In this document: piece by piece, positions 36,413 through 44,812 of the stretch
How the letters are laid out: every line of letters starts with the position of its first letter
Position numbering within the stretch: the first letter of the stretch is position 1
From: Bryobacterales bacterium
Lineage (GTDB): Bacteria; Acidobacteriota; Terriglobia; Bryobacterales; Bryobacteraceae
Reading direction: 5' to 3'
DNA length: 64,000 nt
Assembly (NCBI GenBank): GCA_020854055.1
Contig: JADZGD010000036.1
Coordinates: 1-64,000 of the forward strand
Notes under the pieces: generated by a model
Told to the model about the DNA's origin: nothing
Database searches by the model: none
Seen by the model: only the letters and a program-made list of their open reading frames with translations
Translations under genes and position numbers: made by a program

Positions 36413-38476
36413 TTGAAACTGCATGCATTCGCCGTTCTGCTCGGCCTTCTGGCGAGCCCGCTGGCAGCGGCGCACCGGGAGTTGTTGCCCCAACCGCAAA
36501 AGCTCGAGTATCGCTCCGGCGCCCTGCCGCTCAAGGCGATTCACATCACGATCAAACAACCGCCCGCCGCCGAAGATCGCTTTGCCGCCGATCAACTGGC
36601 GGAAATTATCGGTCACGCCGCCCGAGTGCATGTTCCGGTGGGTTCCGATGCCGCCGCTGGTCCGGCCATTGTTCTGGAGCGTACCGGCGCGGTGGCGCCG
36701 CTGCCGGCCAAAGATGAGAAGCCCGGGCCGGAAGCGCGGGAGTCCTACCGCATCTCGATCACCCGGGATGGCGGCAGAATCCAGTCACCGTCTTCAGCCG
36801 GCCTGTTCTACGGTGTACAGACCTTACGGCAGATGATCGAGGGCGCGGGATCATCGGCGGTGCTGCCGGCAGTGGAGATTCATGACTGGCCGGTGCTGGC
36901 CTATCGCGGCTACATGATGGATCTGAGCCATGGTCCCCTGTTGCGCGAGCAGGAGATCGAACGCCAGATCGACTTTCTGTCACGGTGGAAAGCGAACCAG
37001 TACTTCTTCTACTCGGAATTCAGCATCGAGCTGAAGGGCTACCCACTCATCAACCCGCGTGCCCGTTACAGTCAACAACAGGTGCGCCGTATCATCGAAT
37101 ATGGCCGCCGGCGGCATGTAGATGTGGTTCCCTGCCTGGAGTTCTACGGCCACATGCACGATCTGCTCCGCATCGAGAAGTACTCGGATTTGGGCGCCCT
37201 GCCGCATGGCAGCGACCTCAATCCACGCCATCCCGGATTACACGCGATTCTCGAGGATTGGATCGGCCAGTTGGCCGAGCTTTTCCCCAGCCCCTGGTTT
37301 CACGTCGGCCTGGATGAGCCGTTCGAGCTGGAAGCGGTGGGAACCAGGGCGGCGGGGAACGTGCCTCCCGCGGAACTTTACGCCGACCAACTGCTGGCGG
37401 TAACGAACATGGCCCGCGCACGCGGGAAGCGCGTCTTGTTCTGGGCCGACGTACACGCCGGAGCGCGAATCTTCGAGAAGTACCCGGAGCTGATCGCAAA
37501 GCTGCCCAAGGATGTGATTCCGGTACCCTGGTATTACACCCTCTCCACGGAATACGAGGACTTCTTCAAGCCTTTCGGCCAGGCCGGCATGGCGCAGGTA
37601 GCGGCGCCGGGAATCAATATCTACAACGACATCTTTCCGGACTACACCGTGATGATGCAGAATATCGACGGTTTCGTGGGCATGGGACGCAAGTACGGAG
37701 CCATCGGCATTCTGAACACCGGCTGGACCGACGACGCGCAAACCATCTACCGTATGGCATGGCCGGGCCTTGCCTATGGCGCCGTCGCCGGCTGGCAATC
37801 GCAACCCATCGCTCACGGCCGCTTCTTTGAGACCTATGCGGCGCAGTTTCATGGTCCGGAGCACGCCGCCTCGATCGGCAAAATACTGGCGGCGCTCACC
37901 GAATCGCGCGATCTCTACCAGAAGACCACCGGGCGGCAGACCATCTGGAGCCTGTGGTCCGATCCGTTCGAACCGGCGCTGCTCGCGCGCGCCCAGGCAC
38001 ATCGCGACGACCTGCGGCAGATGCGCCTCAAAGCCGAAGACGCGTTGGAGCGTCTGTTGGTGCTGATCGGCCAGGAGCCCGATCCGTCTTATCTGGTGCC
38101 CTACCGCATTGCGGCCGAGATGCTGGACTACGCGGGCATGAAGCAGATCTATGCCTGCGAGATCGCTGATTTCTTTGAACAGATCTCGAAGACCGGAATG
38201 ACGGGAAACGCCCCCTCGCTTTACCTGGGTCTTGAAATCAGTTCGGAGGATCACAGCCGCACGGCGGACCTGATGGATGCCATCACCGGCTTGAAACCGG
38301 AGTACCGCAAGGCATGGCTGGTGGAGGCGACTGAATACCGCCTGGGTTCGGCGCTCGGCCGCTGGGATGCCGAATACGAGTTCTGGCGCCGTTTCCAATC
38401 CAACGTGCGCCAGTTCATACGAAACCGCAAAGGCCAACAGGCGCCGGAGTTGCGATCCCTGCTGCCGCCCTATTGA
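36413..38476 (+). CDS. GH20 beta-N-acetylhexosaminidase, secreted
   Basis: 687 residues. The start is TTG at 36413, behind GAGGAG at 36402-36407, giving a signal peptide (KLHAFAVLLGLLASPLAAAH). An N-terminal GH20b-like domain (LLPQPQKLEYRSGALPL, SSAGLFYGVQTLRQM) precedes the catalytic barrel with YRGYMMDLSHGP and the catalytic Asp-Glu pair in HVGLDEP near residue 300. It would release terminal N-acetylglucosamine or galactosamine from glycans such as chitin or peptidoglycan fragments. It is followed 67 bp later by the ceramidase gene on the same strand. Confidence 0.92.
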   Translation: MKLHAFAVLLGLLASPLAAAHRELLPQPQKLEYRSGALPLKAIHITIKQPPAAEDRFAADQLAEIIGHAARVHVPVGSDAAAGPAIVLERTGAVAPLPAKDEKPGPEARESYRISITRDGGRIQSPSSAGLFYGVQTLRQMIEGAGSSAVLPAVEIHDWPVLAYRGYMMDLSHGPLLREQEIERQIDFLSRWKANQYFFYSEFSIELKGYPLINPRARYSQQQVRRIIEYGRRRHVDVVPCLEFYGHMHDLLRIEKYSDLGALPHGSDLNPRHPGLHAILEDWIGQLAELFPSPWFHVGLDEPFELEAVGTRAAGNVPPAELYADQLLAVTNMARARGKRVLFWADVHAGARIFEKYPELIAKLPKDVIPVPWYYTLSTEYEDFFKPFGQAGMAQVAAPGINIYNDIFPDYTVMMQNIDGFVGMGRKYGAIGILNTGWTDDAQTIYRMAWPGLAYGAVAGWQSQPIAHGRFFETYAAQFHGPEHAASIGKILAALTESRDLYQKTTGRQTIWSLWSDPFEPALLARAQAHRDDLRQMRLKAEDALERLLVLIGQEPDPSYLVPYRIAAEMLDYAGMKQIYACEIADFFEQISKTGMTGNAPSLYLGLEISSEDHSRTADLMDAITGLKPEYRKAWLVEATEYRLGSALGRWDAEYEFWRRFQSNVRQFIRNRKGQQAPELRSLLPPY

Positions 38477-38543
38477 GACGCCGCGGCGGCGGCTTGTCAG
38501 ACAGGCGGGCTCCGGCTATTATGATTCGGATACAGGAGGCCGA

Positions 38544-40079
38544 ATGAACCGTCGGGAATTTGTCAGCCTCGCGCCAATGGCGCTGGCGCCGGCCCAGATG
38601 GCCCGCGCTGCGGGAGCGGCCGGCCGGATTGGCTTCAGTGAGAAGGATATCTCTCCGTCCATCGGCATGGAGCAGCCCGGCGACTACGACAAGTCCTATC
38701 ACCGGTCGTTTCATGATCCCTGTAAGGTGCGCGCCGCTGTGTTTGACGATGGCGGCAAACGGGCAGCGGTGGTAGGCCTGGATGCTCTGGTTGCGCCGCG
38801 CAGCGTGGTGCTGGCGGCGCGGCGCAAGATCAGCATCGTCACCGGCATTGCCCCGGAGGCTATCTTAATCGGCGCGGCTCACAACCACTCCGGTGGACCG
38901 CTCTGGGGTCCCATGCCGGGTGATTTCGACCACGCCTCGCCGCTTGTCCGGCGCCTGGCCTACGACGAATCTCCGGCGGCCGATCCGGTCTATGTCCGGA
39001 AGGTGGAAGAGGCAATCGCCGCTGCGGTGATCGAGGCGGACGGGCGCAAGTTTGAAGGCGCCTGTTCCTATGGCATCGGCCATGAGGATAAAGCCGCGTT
39101 CAATCGCCGCTTCCGAATGAAGAACGGACAAAGCTGGACGCACCCCGGGCAGGGGAATCCCGATATTGTCGAACCAGCCGGGCCAATTGATCCCCAGGTG
39201 GGTGTAATCGGCGGCTGGACTTCCGAAGGGAAACTGGCCGGCTGCGTGGTGAATTACGCCTGCCACGCAACCACCAATCCCGGCGGCATCTCGGCCAACT
39301 GGATCTATTACCTGGAACGGACCATCCGGGGTATGTATGGACCTCAGGTGGTGGTCGTCTTTACGCAGGGCTTTAGCGGTGACGTAACGCAGGTGAATAA
39401 TCGCAACCCCTATCGGCAGCCGGCCGGGGAGCAATGGGCGATGTTGGTAGGCGGACGCGTCGGCGCCGAGGCGGTGAAGGTGCTGGTGGACGCGATACCG
39501 GGCCCGGTGAGGAGTGTCGAGTTCCGAAGCCGGACCTGGAATGCGCCCCGCCGGGCGCCGAGCCGCGAGCACGTCCGGCGCTCGTTGGAGCTCGTGCAAA
39601 AGGATCGCCGCTCAATCAGCCGCGCCGATTGGATTTTTGCCAAGGAGATTGTCCTGCTGGATGCCATGATGGCCCGTGAAAAGACGGTGGAGGTGGAAGT
39701 CCAGGCGATCCAGGTAGGACCCGCCGCTTTCGTTACCGGACCGGGCGAGATGTTCTGCCAGTTGGGTCTCGATCTGAAGGCCGGCAGCCCATTCCCGTTC
39801 ACATTCCCGACGGAATTGGCCAACGCCAGCGCCGGCTACATTCCCACCGAAGAGGCGTTCAGCCACAGTGGCGGGGGCTACGAAACACGCCTCTCGAGCT
39901 ACTCCAATCTGGAGGTTACCGCCGGTACCCGGATGGTTGCCACCGGGCTTGAACTGCTCAAATCCATGCGCCCCGCGCCGGCTCCGGAACCCGTACCGGC
40001 GGTGCCTTTCAATCCCGATCCCACCGGGAAGGGGCCACACCCCTGGGGCTACGGCGACGTGCCCCCGGAGTTATCTTGA
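38544..40079 (+). CDS. Neutral/alkaline non-lysosomal ceramidase-like protein
   Basis: 511 residues from ATG 38544 (AGGAGG upstream). A Tat-like N-terminus (NRREFVSLAPMALAPAQMARAAG) precedes the neutral ceramidase N-terminal fold: GFSEKDISPSIGMEQPG, the metal-binding GAAHNHSGGP near residue 110, GCVVNYACHATTNPGG and FTQGFSGDVTQVNNRN. True ceramidases hydrolyse the N-acyl bond of ceramide. Many bacterial members of this family with only the N-terminal domain have unknown substrates, so lipid hydrolysis is inference. Confidence 0.87.
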   Translation: MNRREFVSLAPMALAPAQMARAAGAAGRIGFSEKDISPSIGMEQPGDYDKSYHRSFHDPCKVRAAVFDDGGKRAAVVGLDALVAPRSVVLAARRKISIVTGIAPEAILIGAAHNHSGGPLWGPMPGDFDHASPLVRRLAYDESPAADPVYVRKVEEAIAAAVIEADGRKFEGACSYGIGHEDKAAFNRRFRMKNGQSWTHPGQGNPDIVEPAGPIDPQVGVIGGWTSEGKLAGCVVNYACHATTNPGGISANWIYYLERTIRGMYGPQVVVVFTQGFSGDVTQVNNRNPYRQPAGEQWAMLVGGRVGAEAVKVLVDAIPGPVRSVEFRSRTWNAPRRAPSREHVRRSLELVQKDRRSISRADWIFAKEIVLLDAMMAREKTVEVEVQAIQVGPAAFVTGPGEMFCQLGLDLKAGSPFPFTFPTELANASAGYIPTEEAFSHSGGGYETRLSSYSNLEVTAGTRMVATGLELLKSMRPAPAPEPVPAVPFNPDPTGKGPHPWGYGDVPPELS

Positions 40080-40145
40080 GCCGCCTGCAAGTAGAGGCAT
40101 GGTAAACTGGGGGCGTATCCTGAACAATCAGAAGGACCCTCCTGA

Positions 40146-41084
40146 ATGAAATCGACTCTTCTCGCCCTTTTCCTCGCCGCAGGTAGTGTGTGGGCTCAGC
40201 AGCCTCAGCAGCCCGCGCCCAAGCCACTGTCGCTGCCCGACGTCCCCCCGGACACTGTCGTAGCTGTGGTGAATGGCGAAAAAATGACCGCCGGACAACT
40301 GAAGGCCATTCTGGAGGCGATGGATCCCAAACTGCAACAGAACTTCCAGCGTGAGCCGCGGGCATTCATGCAGCAATACGCCATGCTCGACTACATCGCA
40401 CGCAATGCAGTCAAGGCCAAACTGGACGAACAGGAGCCCACCAAGTCGCGTTTGAAGAGCGCCCGGATGCAGATTCTGTGGCAAGCTGCCGTCGAGCACA
40501 CCGGCAATTCCGCCCATGTCAGTCTGGAGGAACAGCAGAAGCATTACGAAGCCAATAAGGACAAGTACACCCTGGCGCATATCAAAGCCATCTATCTCCC
40601 GTTCAGCGCCACGGCTTCCTCCGGCTCGGGCAAGGACAAGCCGATGACCGAGGCCGAAGCGCGCGTCAAAGCGGAAAAACTGGTGAAGGAGGCCCGCAGC
40701 GGGGTTGATTTCGTAAAGCTGGTGAAGGAGAACTCCAAGGATGCCGCCTCCGCCGCCAAGGACGGCGATTTCGGCGCCATCCGCAAGGGAGATTCGCTGC
40801 CGCCGGAAGTGAAGAACGCCATCTTCTCACTGAAGAAAGGCGAGGTCAGTGACCCGGTTCGCATGCAGAATGGCTTTTACATTTTCCGCGTCGAACAGAT
40901 CGGCACCGAGCCCTTCGAAAAGGTGAAGAACGACGTCTACCAGGAAGTGCGCGGACAGATTGTGCGCGAGTGGTTCGAAACACAACAGAAAACCGCGCGG
41001 ATCGACTTTGAAAACACGGCGTTCTTCCCGCCGGAAACCCCCCGGCCGGCGCCCCCCTCACTCGCCCATCCGGCGCATAAATAG
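40146..41084 (+). CDS. Periplasmic peptidyl-prolyl isomerase, PpiC/SurA-like
   Basis: 312 residues. A signal peptide (KSTLLALFLAAGSVWAQ) is followed by a SurA-N-like helical segment (VVAVVNGEKMTAGQLKAILEAM). A parvulin domain (about residues 140-270) shows ARSGVDFVKLVKENSKD, GDFGAIRKGDSLPPEVKNAIFSLKKGEVSDPVRMQNGFYIFRVEQI. It would assist folding of outer-membrane or periplasmic proteins. The C-terminus is proline-rich. It begins 66 bp after the ceramidase gene and is 5 bp before the next gene. Confidence 0.92.
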   Translation: MKSTLLALFLAAGSVWAQQPQQPAPKPLSLPDVPPDTVVAVVNGEKMTAGQLKAILEAMDPKLQQNFQREPRAFMQQYAMLDYIARNAVKAKLDEQEPTKSRLKSARMQILWQAAVEHTGNSAHVSLEEQQKHYEANKDKYTLAHIKAIYLPFSATASSGSGKDKPMTEAEARVKAEKLVKEARSGVDFVKLVKENSKDAASAAKDGDFGAIRKGDSLPPEVKNAIFSLKKGEVSDPVRMQNGFYIFRVEQIGTEPFEKVKNDVYQEVRGQIVREWFETQQKTARIDFENTAFFPPETPRPAPPSLAHPAHK

Positions 41085-41089
41085 AGATT

Positions 41090-41692
41090 ATGGCCGCGGG
41101 CGGGGATGCGAAGCTGCGGTTGATCCTGCCCGGCACGCTCGACCCGCCGGCGGCCGCCCGCTTGCGCTCACTGGCTGCCTCACTGCCTTTTTGCGGCGCC
41201 CCTGTCCGGATCTCATTTGCGGATGAATTGTTCGCCTGCCGGGGCCGCCTGCGCTTCGGCCACGGACCGGGAACGGCAGTACACGCCGCCACCTTTCTGC
41301 GGGAGCGGCGGATCGTGCTTGAAAACGGATTGATCCGCCAGCCGGAAGAACTGGCCCGGGTCTTCACTCACGAGCTGTTTCACTTCGCCTGGCCACGGTT
41401 GGGAAATCCGCGCCGGGAGCGGTGGGAGCAGTTGCTGCTGCGGGAGCGAAGTGAGCGGGCGCGAGGTGAAGCCGGGTGGTCCTCCGAGTGGCGCAAGGCG
41501 GCTGTAACCAGGCGTCAGATCAAACAGCGCGCAGGACTGTGGAAGGACTATCGGAGCGAGAGCTTTTGCGATTCCGGAGCGTGGCTCTACTCGGGTGTGG
41601 CTGCGCATCCGGAGTTTACGCTGGCGCCACGGTTCCTTACGCGCCGCCGCCGGTGGTTCGCCGCCGAGTTGCCCGGACTCCTGACGATATAA
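41090..41692 (+). CDS. Small HExxH-containing protein, unknown
   Basis: 200 residues. The motif VFTHELFHF near residues 92-100 is a zincin-type HExxH, embedded in an otherwise arginine-rich sequence (RRIVLENGLIRQPEELARVFTHELFHFAW). A distal Glu/Asp ligand could be in SESFCDSGAWLYSG near residue 160. No signal peptide is seen, so it is probably cytoplasmic. I do not recognise a named family. It directly follows the ppiC-like gene (5-bp gap) and is likely in the same operon. Confidence 0.7.
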   Translation: MAAGGDAKLRLILPGTLDPPAAARLRSLAASLPFCGAPVRISFADELFACRGRLRFGHGPGTAVHAATFLRERRIVLENGLIRQPEELARVFTHELFHFAWPRLGNPRRERWEQLLLRERSERARGEAGWSSEWRKAAVTRRQIKQRAGLWKDYRSESFCDSGAWLYSGVAAHPEFTLAPRFLTRRRRWFAAELPGLLTI

Positions 41693-41713
41693 TCGATACT
41701 AGGAGATCGGATA

Positions 41714-42241
41714 TTGATCTTTTCCAAGTTCCTTCGCCTGGTCCCGGCAATTCTGATGTTGGCTCTTGCCGGTTGCTCCCGCAGCCCTCAAACGAGCGGA
41801 AACGGCTCGTCGTCCCACACCAGCCGCAAGACCGCCGCCGATTTCAGCCTGCGTGACGTCGATGGCAAGACCGTGAAGCTCTCCGACTTTCGGGGCAAGG
41901 TCGTACTGTTGAACTTCTGGGCCACCTGGTGTAGTCCCTGCCGGGTGGAAATCCCCTGGTTTATCCAGTTTGAACAGCGCTACAAGGACCGCGGCTTCGC
42001 CGTAATCGGTATCGCGATGGATGATGACGGCTGGAACGCGGTCAAGCCGTATATTCAGGCTCATCACGTGAATTACCGCGTCGTGATCGGCAATGACCAG
42101 GTGAGCGCGAAATACGGCGGTATCGACTCGCTGCCCACCACGCTGCTTGTCGATCGCCAGGGCGATATCGCCGCGACCCACATCGGACTGGTGTCAAAGG
42201 CATCCTACGAGAATGACATCGCACGCTTGCTCAATAATTGA
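41714..42241 (+). CDS. TlpA/ResA-type thioredoxin lipoprotein
   Basis: 175 residues from a TTG start at 41714 with AGGAG 8 bp upstream. The N-terminus is a lipoprotein signal with lipobox LALAGC (Cys about residue 21). The thioredoxin fold contains FWATWCSPCRVEIPWF with the redox pair CSPC near residue 75 and cis-proline segment SLPTTLLVD. It would reduce disulfides in the periplasm, for example in cytochrome c maturation. It overlaps the DsbD-alpha-like gene by 29 bp, indicating co-expression. Confidence 0.93.
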   Translation: MIFSKFLRLVPAILMLALAGCSRSPQTSGNGSSSHTSRKTAADFSLRDVDGKTVKLSDFRGKVVLLNFWATWCSPCRVEIPWFIQFEQRYKDRGFAVIGIAMDDDGWNAVKPYIQAHHVNYRVVIGNDQVSAKYGGIDSLPTTLLVDRQGDIAATHIGLVSKASYENDIARLLNN

Positions 42242-42692
42242 CGTTTTGATGGCGGGCCTGATGGCCGCGGCCCTGTTGCCGGCCGAGGTGGCAAAGAGCG
42301 GGCCGCTCAGCGTCCCGGCGCCACACAAGCTGATGCTCAAGCGCGGCGCCACGGCCACGGCACCCATTCGCGTGGAAGTCCGCAACGGATACCACGTGAA
42401 CAGCAATAAGCCGTCGGAAGATTATCTTATCCCGCTAACCTTGCAGTGGGGCGCCGGCCAATTGACTTCCACCGCCGTCACTTACCCGCCGCCCACCATG
42501 GAGAAGTACGCCTTCTCGCCGGCGCCGATCGCCGTTTACACCTCGGATTTCACCATCACCGCGAAGTTCAAGGCGCTTGGGACGCCAGGCACAGGCACAA
42601 TGAGTGGCAAGCTGCGCTATCAGGCGTGTACCAATAACATGTGTCTGCCGCCTAAGACTGTGGAAGTGCGGCTGCCTTACGAGATCGAGTGA
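42213..42692 (+). CDS. Stand-alone DsbD alpha-like periplasmic domain
   Basis: 159 residues from ATG 42213 (an upstream GTG at 42147 lies deep inside tlpA). A signal-like stretch (IIDVLMAGLMAAALLPAEV) precedes a DsbD N-terminal-type beta sandwich with ATAPIRVEVRNGYHVNSNKPSEDYLIP and the cysteine motif YQACTNNMCLPPKTVEV, the redox pair of DsbD-alpha. No transmembrane DsbD-beta or gamma part follows, so it is a free domain. Partnering with the TlpA encoded just upstream is inferred. It overlaps the aminotransferase start by four bases. Confidence 0.83.
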   Translation: MTSHACSIIDVLMAGLMAAALLPAEVAKSGPLSVPAPHKLMLKRGATATAPIRVEVRNGYHVNSNKPSEDYLIPLTLQWGAGQLTSTAVTYPPPTMEKYAFSPAPIAVYTSDFTITAKFKALGTPGTGTMSGKLRYQACTNNMCLPPKTVEVRLPYEIE

Positions 42693-43873
42693 GTTCGATG
42701 TTCTCTTCCCGGCTGGAGTGGAACGCTCCGGCGAACCGGCTGACCCGGATTTTGCGGGCCAAGCGCCAGGCGGGTATCAGGATTCTCGATCTGACCGAAT
42801 CGAACCCCACCCGCGCCGGGCTGGTTTATCCTGCCGGCCTGCTGGAGGGGCTATCGACGCCGGATTCACTCTCTTATGAGCCGCAAGCCGCCGGTTTGCG
42901 CGCCGCCCGCGAGGCGGTCAGCCGTTATTACCAGGCAGCGGGGCGCGCCATCGATCCGGACCACATCCTGGTCACTACCAGCACCAGCGATTCCTATGGC
43001 TACCTGTTTAAACTGCTTTGCGATCCGGGAGACGAGATCCTGGTGCCCCGTCCCTCTTATCCCTTGTTTGAATTCCTGGCCGCGCTCGAATGTGTCCGGG
43101 TGGTCCACTACCCGTTGATTTACCACGGCGGCTGGGGGCTGGATCTCGACGCTCTCCGGCAAGCGGTGACCCGGCGGACCCGGGCCATTGTGCTGGTGAA
43201 TCCCAACAACCCGACCGGATCGTTTCTGAAGGTTTCCGAGTGGGAAGCGCTGGCCCGGTTGGCGCTGGGCCGCGGCCTGGTGGTGATCGCCGATGAAGTG
43301 TTCGCCGATTACAGCCACCGTGTTGATTCCAGCCGCGTCACCAGCCTGGCGGGCGATGTCCGGACGCCCGGCTTCTCGCTGAGCGGGCTTTCCAAGGTTT
43401 CCGCCCTGCCGCAGATGAAGCTGGGCTGGATTGTCGCCAATGGCGATGAGTCGTTTCGCCGCCAGGCGCTGGAAAGCCTGGAACTGATTGCCGATACCTA
43501 CCTCGCCGCCGGCACGCCGGTGCAGCATGCTGCCGCGGGGATGCTCGGTACTCGCGATGTTCTGCAATCACAGATCCGGCAGCGGGTCGCTGCGAACCTG
43601 GCGTATCTGACAGCGTCCTTGGGACCCGATTCACCCTGCCGGGTGCTCGACGTAGAGGGCGGCTGGTACGCCATCCTCGAGGTGCCGCGCCTGCGCTCGG
43701 ATGAAGCGCTGGTGGAGGAGTTGCTTGAGCGGCACAACGTCCTGGTGCAACCAGGCTACTTCTACGACTTCGATACGGACGGTTATCTGGTGCTGAGCCT
43801 GCTGACGGTCCCCGATGTCTTCCAGTCCGGGTTGTATCCGGTGCTGTCTGCCGCCTGCCGGGATTCCGCCTAG
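42689..43873 (+). CDS. Class I/II PLP-dependent aminotransferase
   Basis: 394 residues, GTG start at 42689 overlapping the previous stop (GTGA); ATG 42698 is an alternative. Aspartate-aminotransferase fold features: LDLTESNPTRAG, TSTSDSYGYLFKLLCDPGDEIL, VPRPSYPLFEFLAALE, VNPNNPTGSF, ADEVFADY, and the PLP lysine in FSLSGLSKVSALPQMKLGW. It transfers an amino group between an amino acid and a 2-oxo acid; the substrate cannot be told from the sequence. It is the last gene of the tlpA-DsbD-alpha-aminotransferase run. Confidence 0.92.
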   Translation: MSSMFSSRLEWNAPANRLTRILRAKRQAGIRILDLTESNPTRAGLVYPAGLLEGLSTPDSLSYEPQAAGLRAAREAVSRYYQAAGRAIDPDHILVTTSTSDSYGYLFKLLCDPGDEILVPRPSYPLFEFLAALECVRVVHYPLIYHGGWGLDLDALRQAVTRRTRAIVLVNPNNPTGSFLKVSEWEALARLALGRGLVVIADEVFADYSHRVDSSRVTSLAGDVRTPGFSLSGLSKVSALPQMKLGWIVANGDESFRRQALESLELIADTYLAAGTPVQHAAAGMLGTRDVLQSQIRQRVAANLAYLTASLGPDSPCRVLDVEGGWYAILEVPRLRSDEALVEELLERHNVLVQPGYFYDFDTDGYLVLSLLTVPDVFQSGLYPVLSAACRDSA

Positions 43874-43904
43874 CCGTGGCGCTGGCCGCCCGGTTTCCGC
43901 AAGA

Positions 43905-43920
43905 TGTACAATTAAGTACA
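43905..43920. promoter_or_regulatory. Palindrome upstream of the IscU-like gene
   Basis: TGTAC (43905-43909) and GTACA (43916-43920) form a perfect inverted repeat around a 6-bp AT-rich spacer, inside the 98-bp gap before the IscU/DsrE-like pair. Its size and placement suit a dimeric repressor or activator site. No clear -35/-10 pair could be assigned. Confidence 0.3.
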
Positions 43921-43971
43921 CATTCTCGCTAGACGGGACTGGGAACTTCCTCTGTAAGGTGAAAAACGGAA

Positions 43972-44370
43972 ATGCTCGATTTGGACCCTCCCCATGTATC
44001 CACACTAAGAAGCATCTATGACTATTTCCAGCAGGCCGGCCGCCGGCCCAAAAACACCGAGGCCTGCACGGCCGGGGAGTTGGTGCCCGGTTCGGCAGGG
44101 AATACCGCCATATTCTATCTGGAGGCCACGAAACACCGCATTACAAAGGTTGTGTTCCGCTGCACCAGTTGCATGACGCTGGTGGCGCTGTGTGAACACC
44201 TCTCGGAATTGGCGCTCGGGTTGGGTGCCGGCCAGGCGGAAAAACTCGATCCGGCTCTCCTGCTTCGTTTACATCCCGACATACCCTCGTATCTGCAGAA
44301 CCGGGCTGAACTGGCCTGTGCCGCGTTGCACTCGGCAATATCGATTTTGAAGAAAGGAAACGAACTGTGA
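43972..44370 (+). CDS. IscU/NifU-N-like iron-sulfur scaffold homologue
   Basis: 132 residues. Spacing of conserved cysteines matches IscU: ACTAG near residue 31 (IscU ACGD), FRCTSCMTLVALCEHL near 63-73 (IscU F-GC-SAIASSS), and LACAALHSAI near 112 (IscU HCS-LA-DAI). An additional pair CTSC is not typical of IscU. Such proteins assemble Fe-S clusters with sulfur from a cysteine desulfurase. No IscS is nearby, and the next gene encodes a DsrE-like sulfur-transfer protein overlapping by four bases. Confidence 0.75.
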   Translation: MLDLDPPHVSTLRSIYDYFQQAGRRPKNTEACTAGELVPGSAGNTAIFYLEATKHRITKVVFRCTSCMTLVALCEHLSELALGLGAGQAEKLDPALLLRLHPDIPSYLQNRAELACAALHSAISILKKGNEL

Positions 44371-44705
44371 AGGTTGCATACATATTCGCTACCCAGGGGC
44401 ATACTATGTCATACAAATTAGGGAAAATGATCCTGCCCCAACTGGAAGAAGATCGCCATGGCGTCGAAGTCGTCGGAATGTTCTTTTTCGAAGATAACTG
44501 CTACGCGATGCGAAAGGGCGATCCTATTGGAGAAAGACTGGCCGCCGTAGCCAAGCGGAAAAATATCATGCTGATGTGCTGCGACCAGTGCAGCTATGAG
44601 CGCGAACTGGCCGACAAGCTCTGCGACGGCGTGCGAATCGGATGCTTTCCAACCCTTTACGGCGCGTTATCCGGAAACATGCCCGACCAGGTGATTACGC
44701 TCTAA
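44367..44705 (+). CDS. DsrE-family sulfur-relay-like protein
   Basis: 112 residues, GTG start at 44367 overlapping the scaffold gene stop (GTGA). The alpha/beta pattern KVAYIFATQGHTMSYKLGKMILPQLEE and VVGMFFFEDNCYAMRKGDPIGERLAAVAKRKNIMLMCCDQCSYERELADKL fits DsrE/TusD proteins, which carry persulfide on a cysteine. Candidate cysteines are in CCDQC near residues 71-75 and in VRIGCFPTLY. Pairing with an IscU-like scaffold suggests a sulfur-delivery duo; the target is unknown. Confidence 0.75.
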   Translation: MKVAYIFATQGHTMSYKLGKMILPQLEEDRHGVEVVGMFFFEDNCYAMRKGDPIGERLAAVAKRKNIMLMCCDQCSYERELADKLCDGVRIGCFPTLYGALSGNMPDQVITL

Positions 44706-44812
44706 GCCCTCCTGCGTTCGCCAACTCCATTCGGCCCGCTTTGCTGCTCTCATGGCGCCGGTCCGGCTGCGAGTGCAGGCGTGCCGCGGTGAGGAAGGAT
44801 TAGGATATCAGC

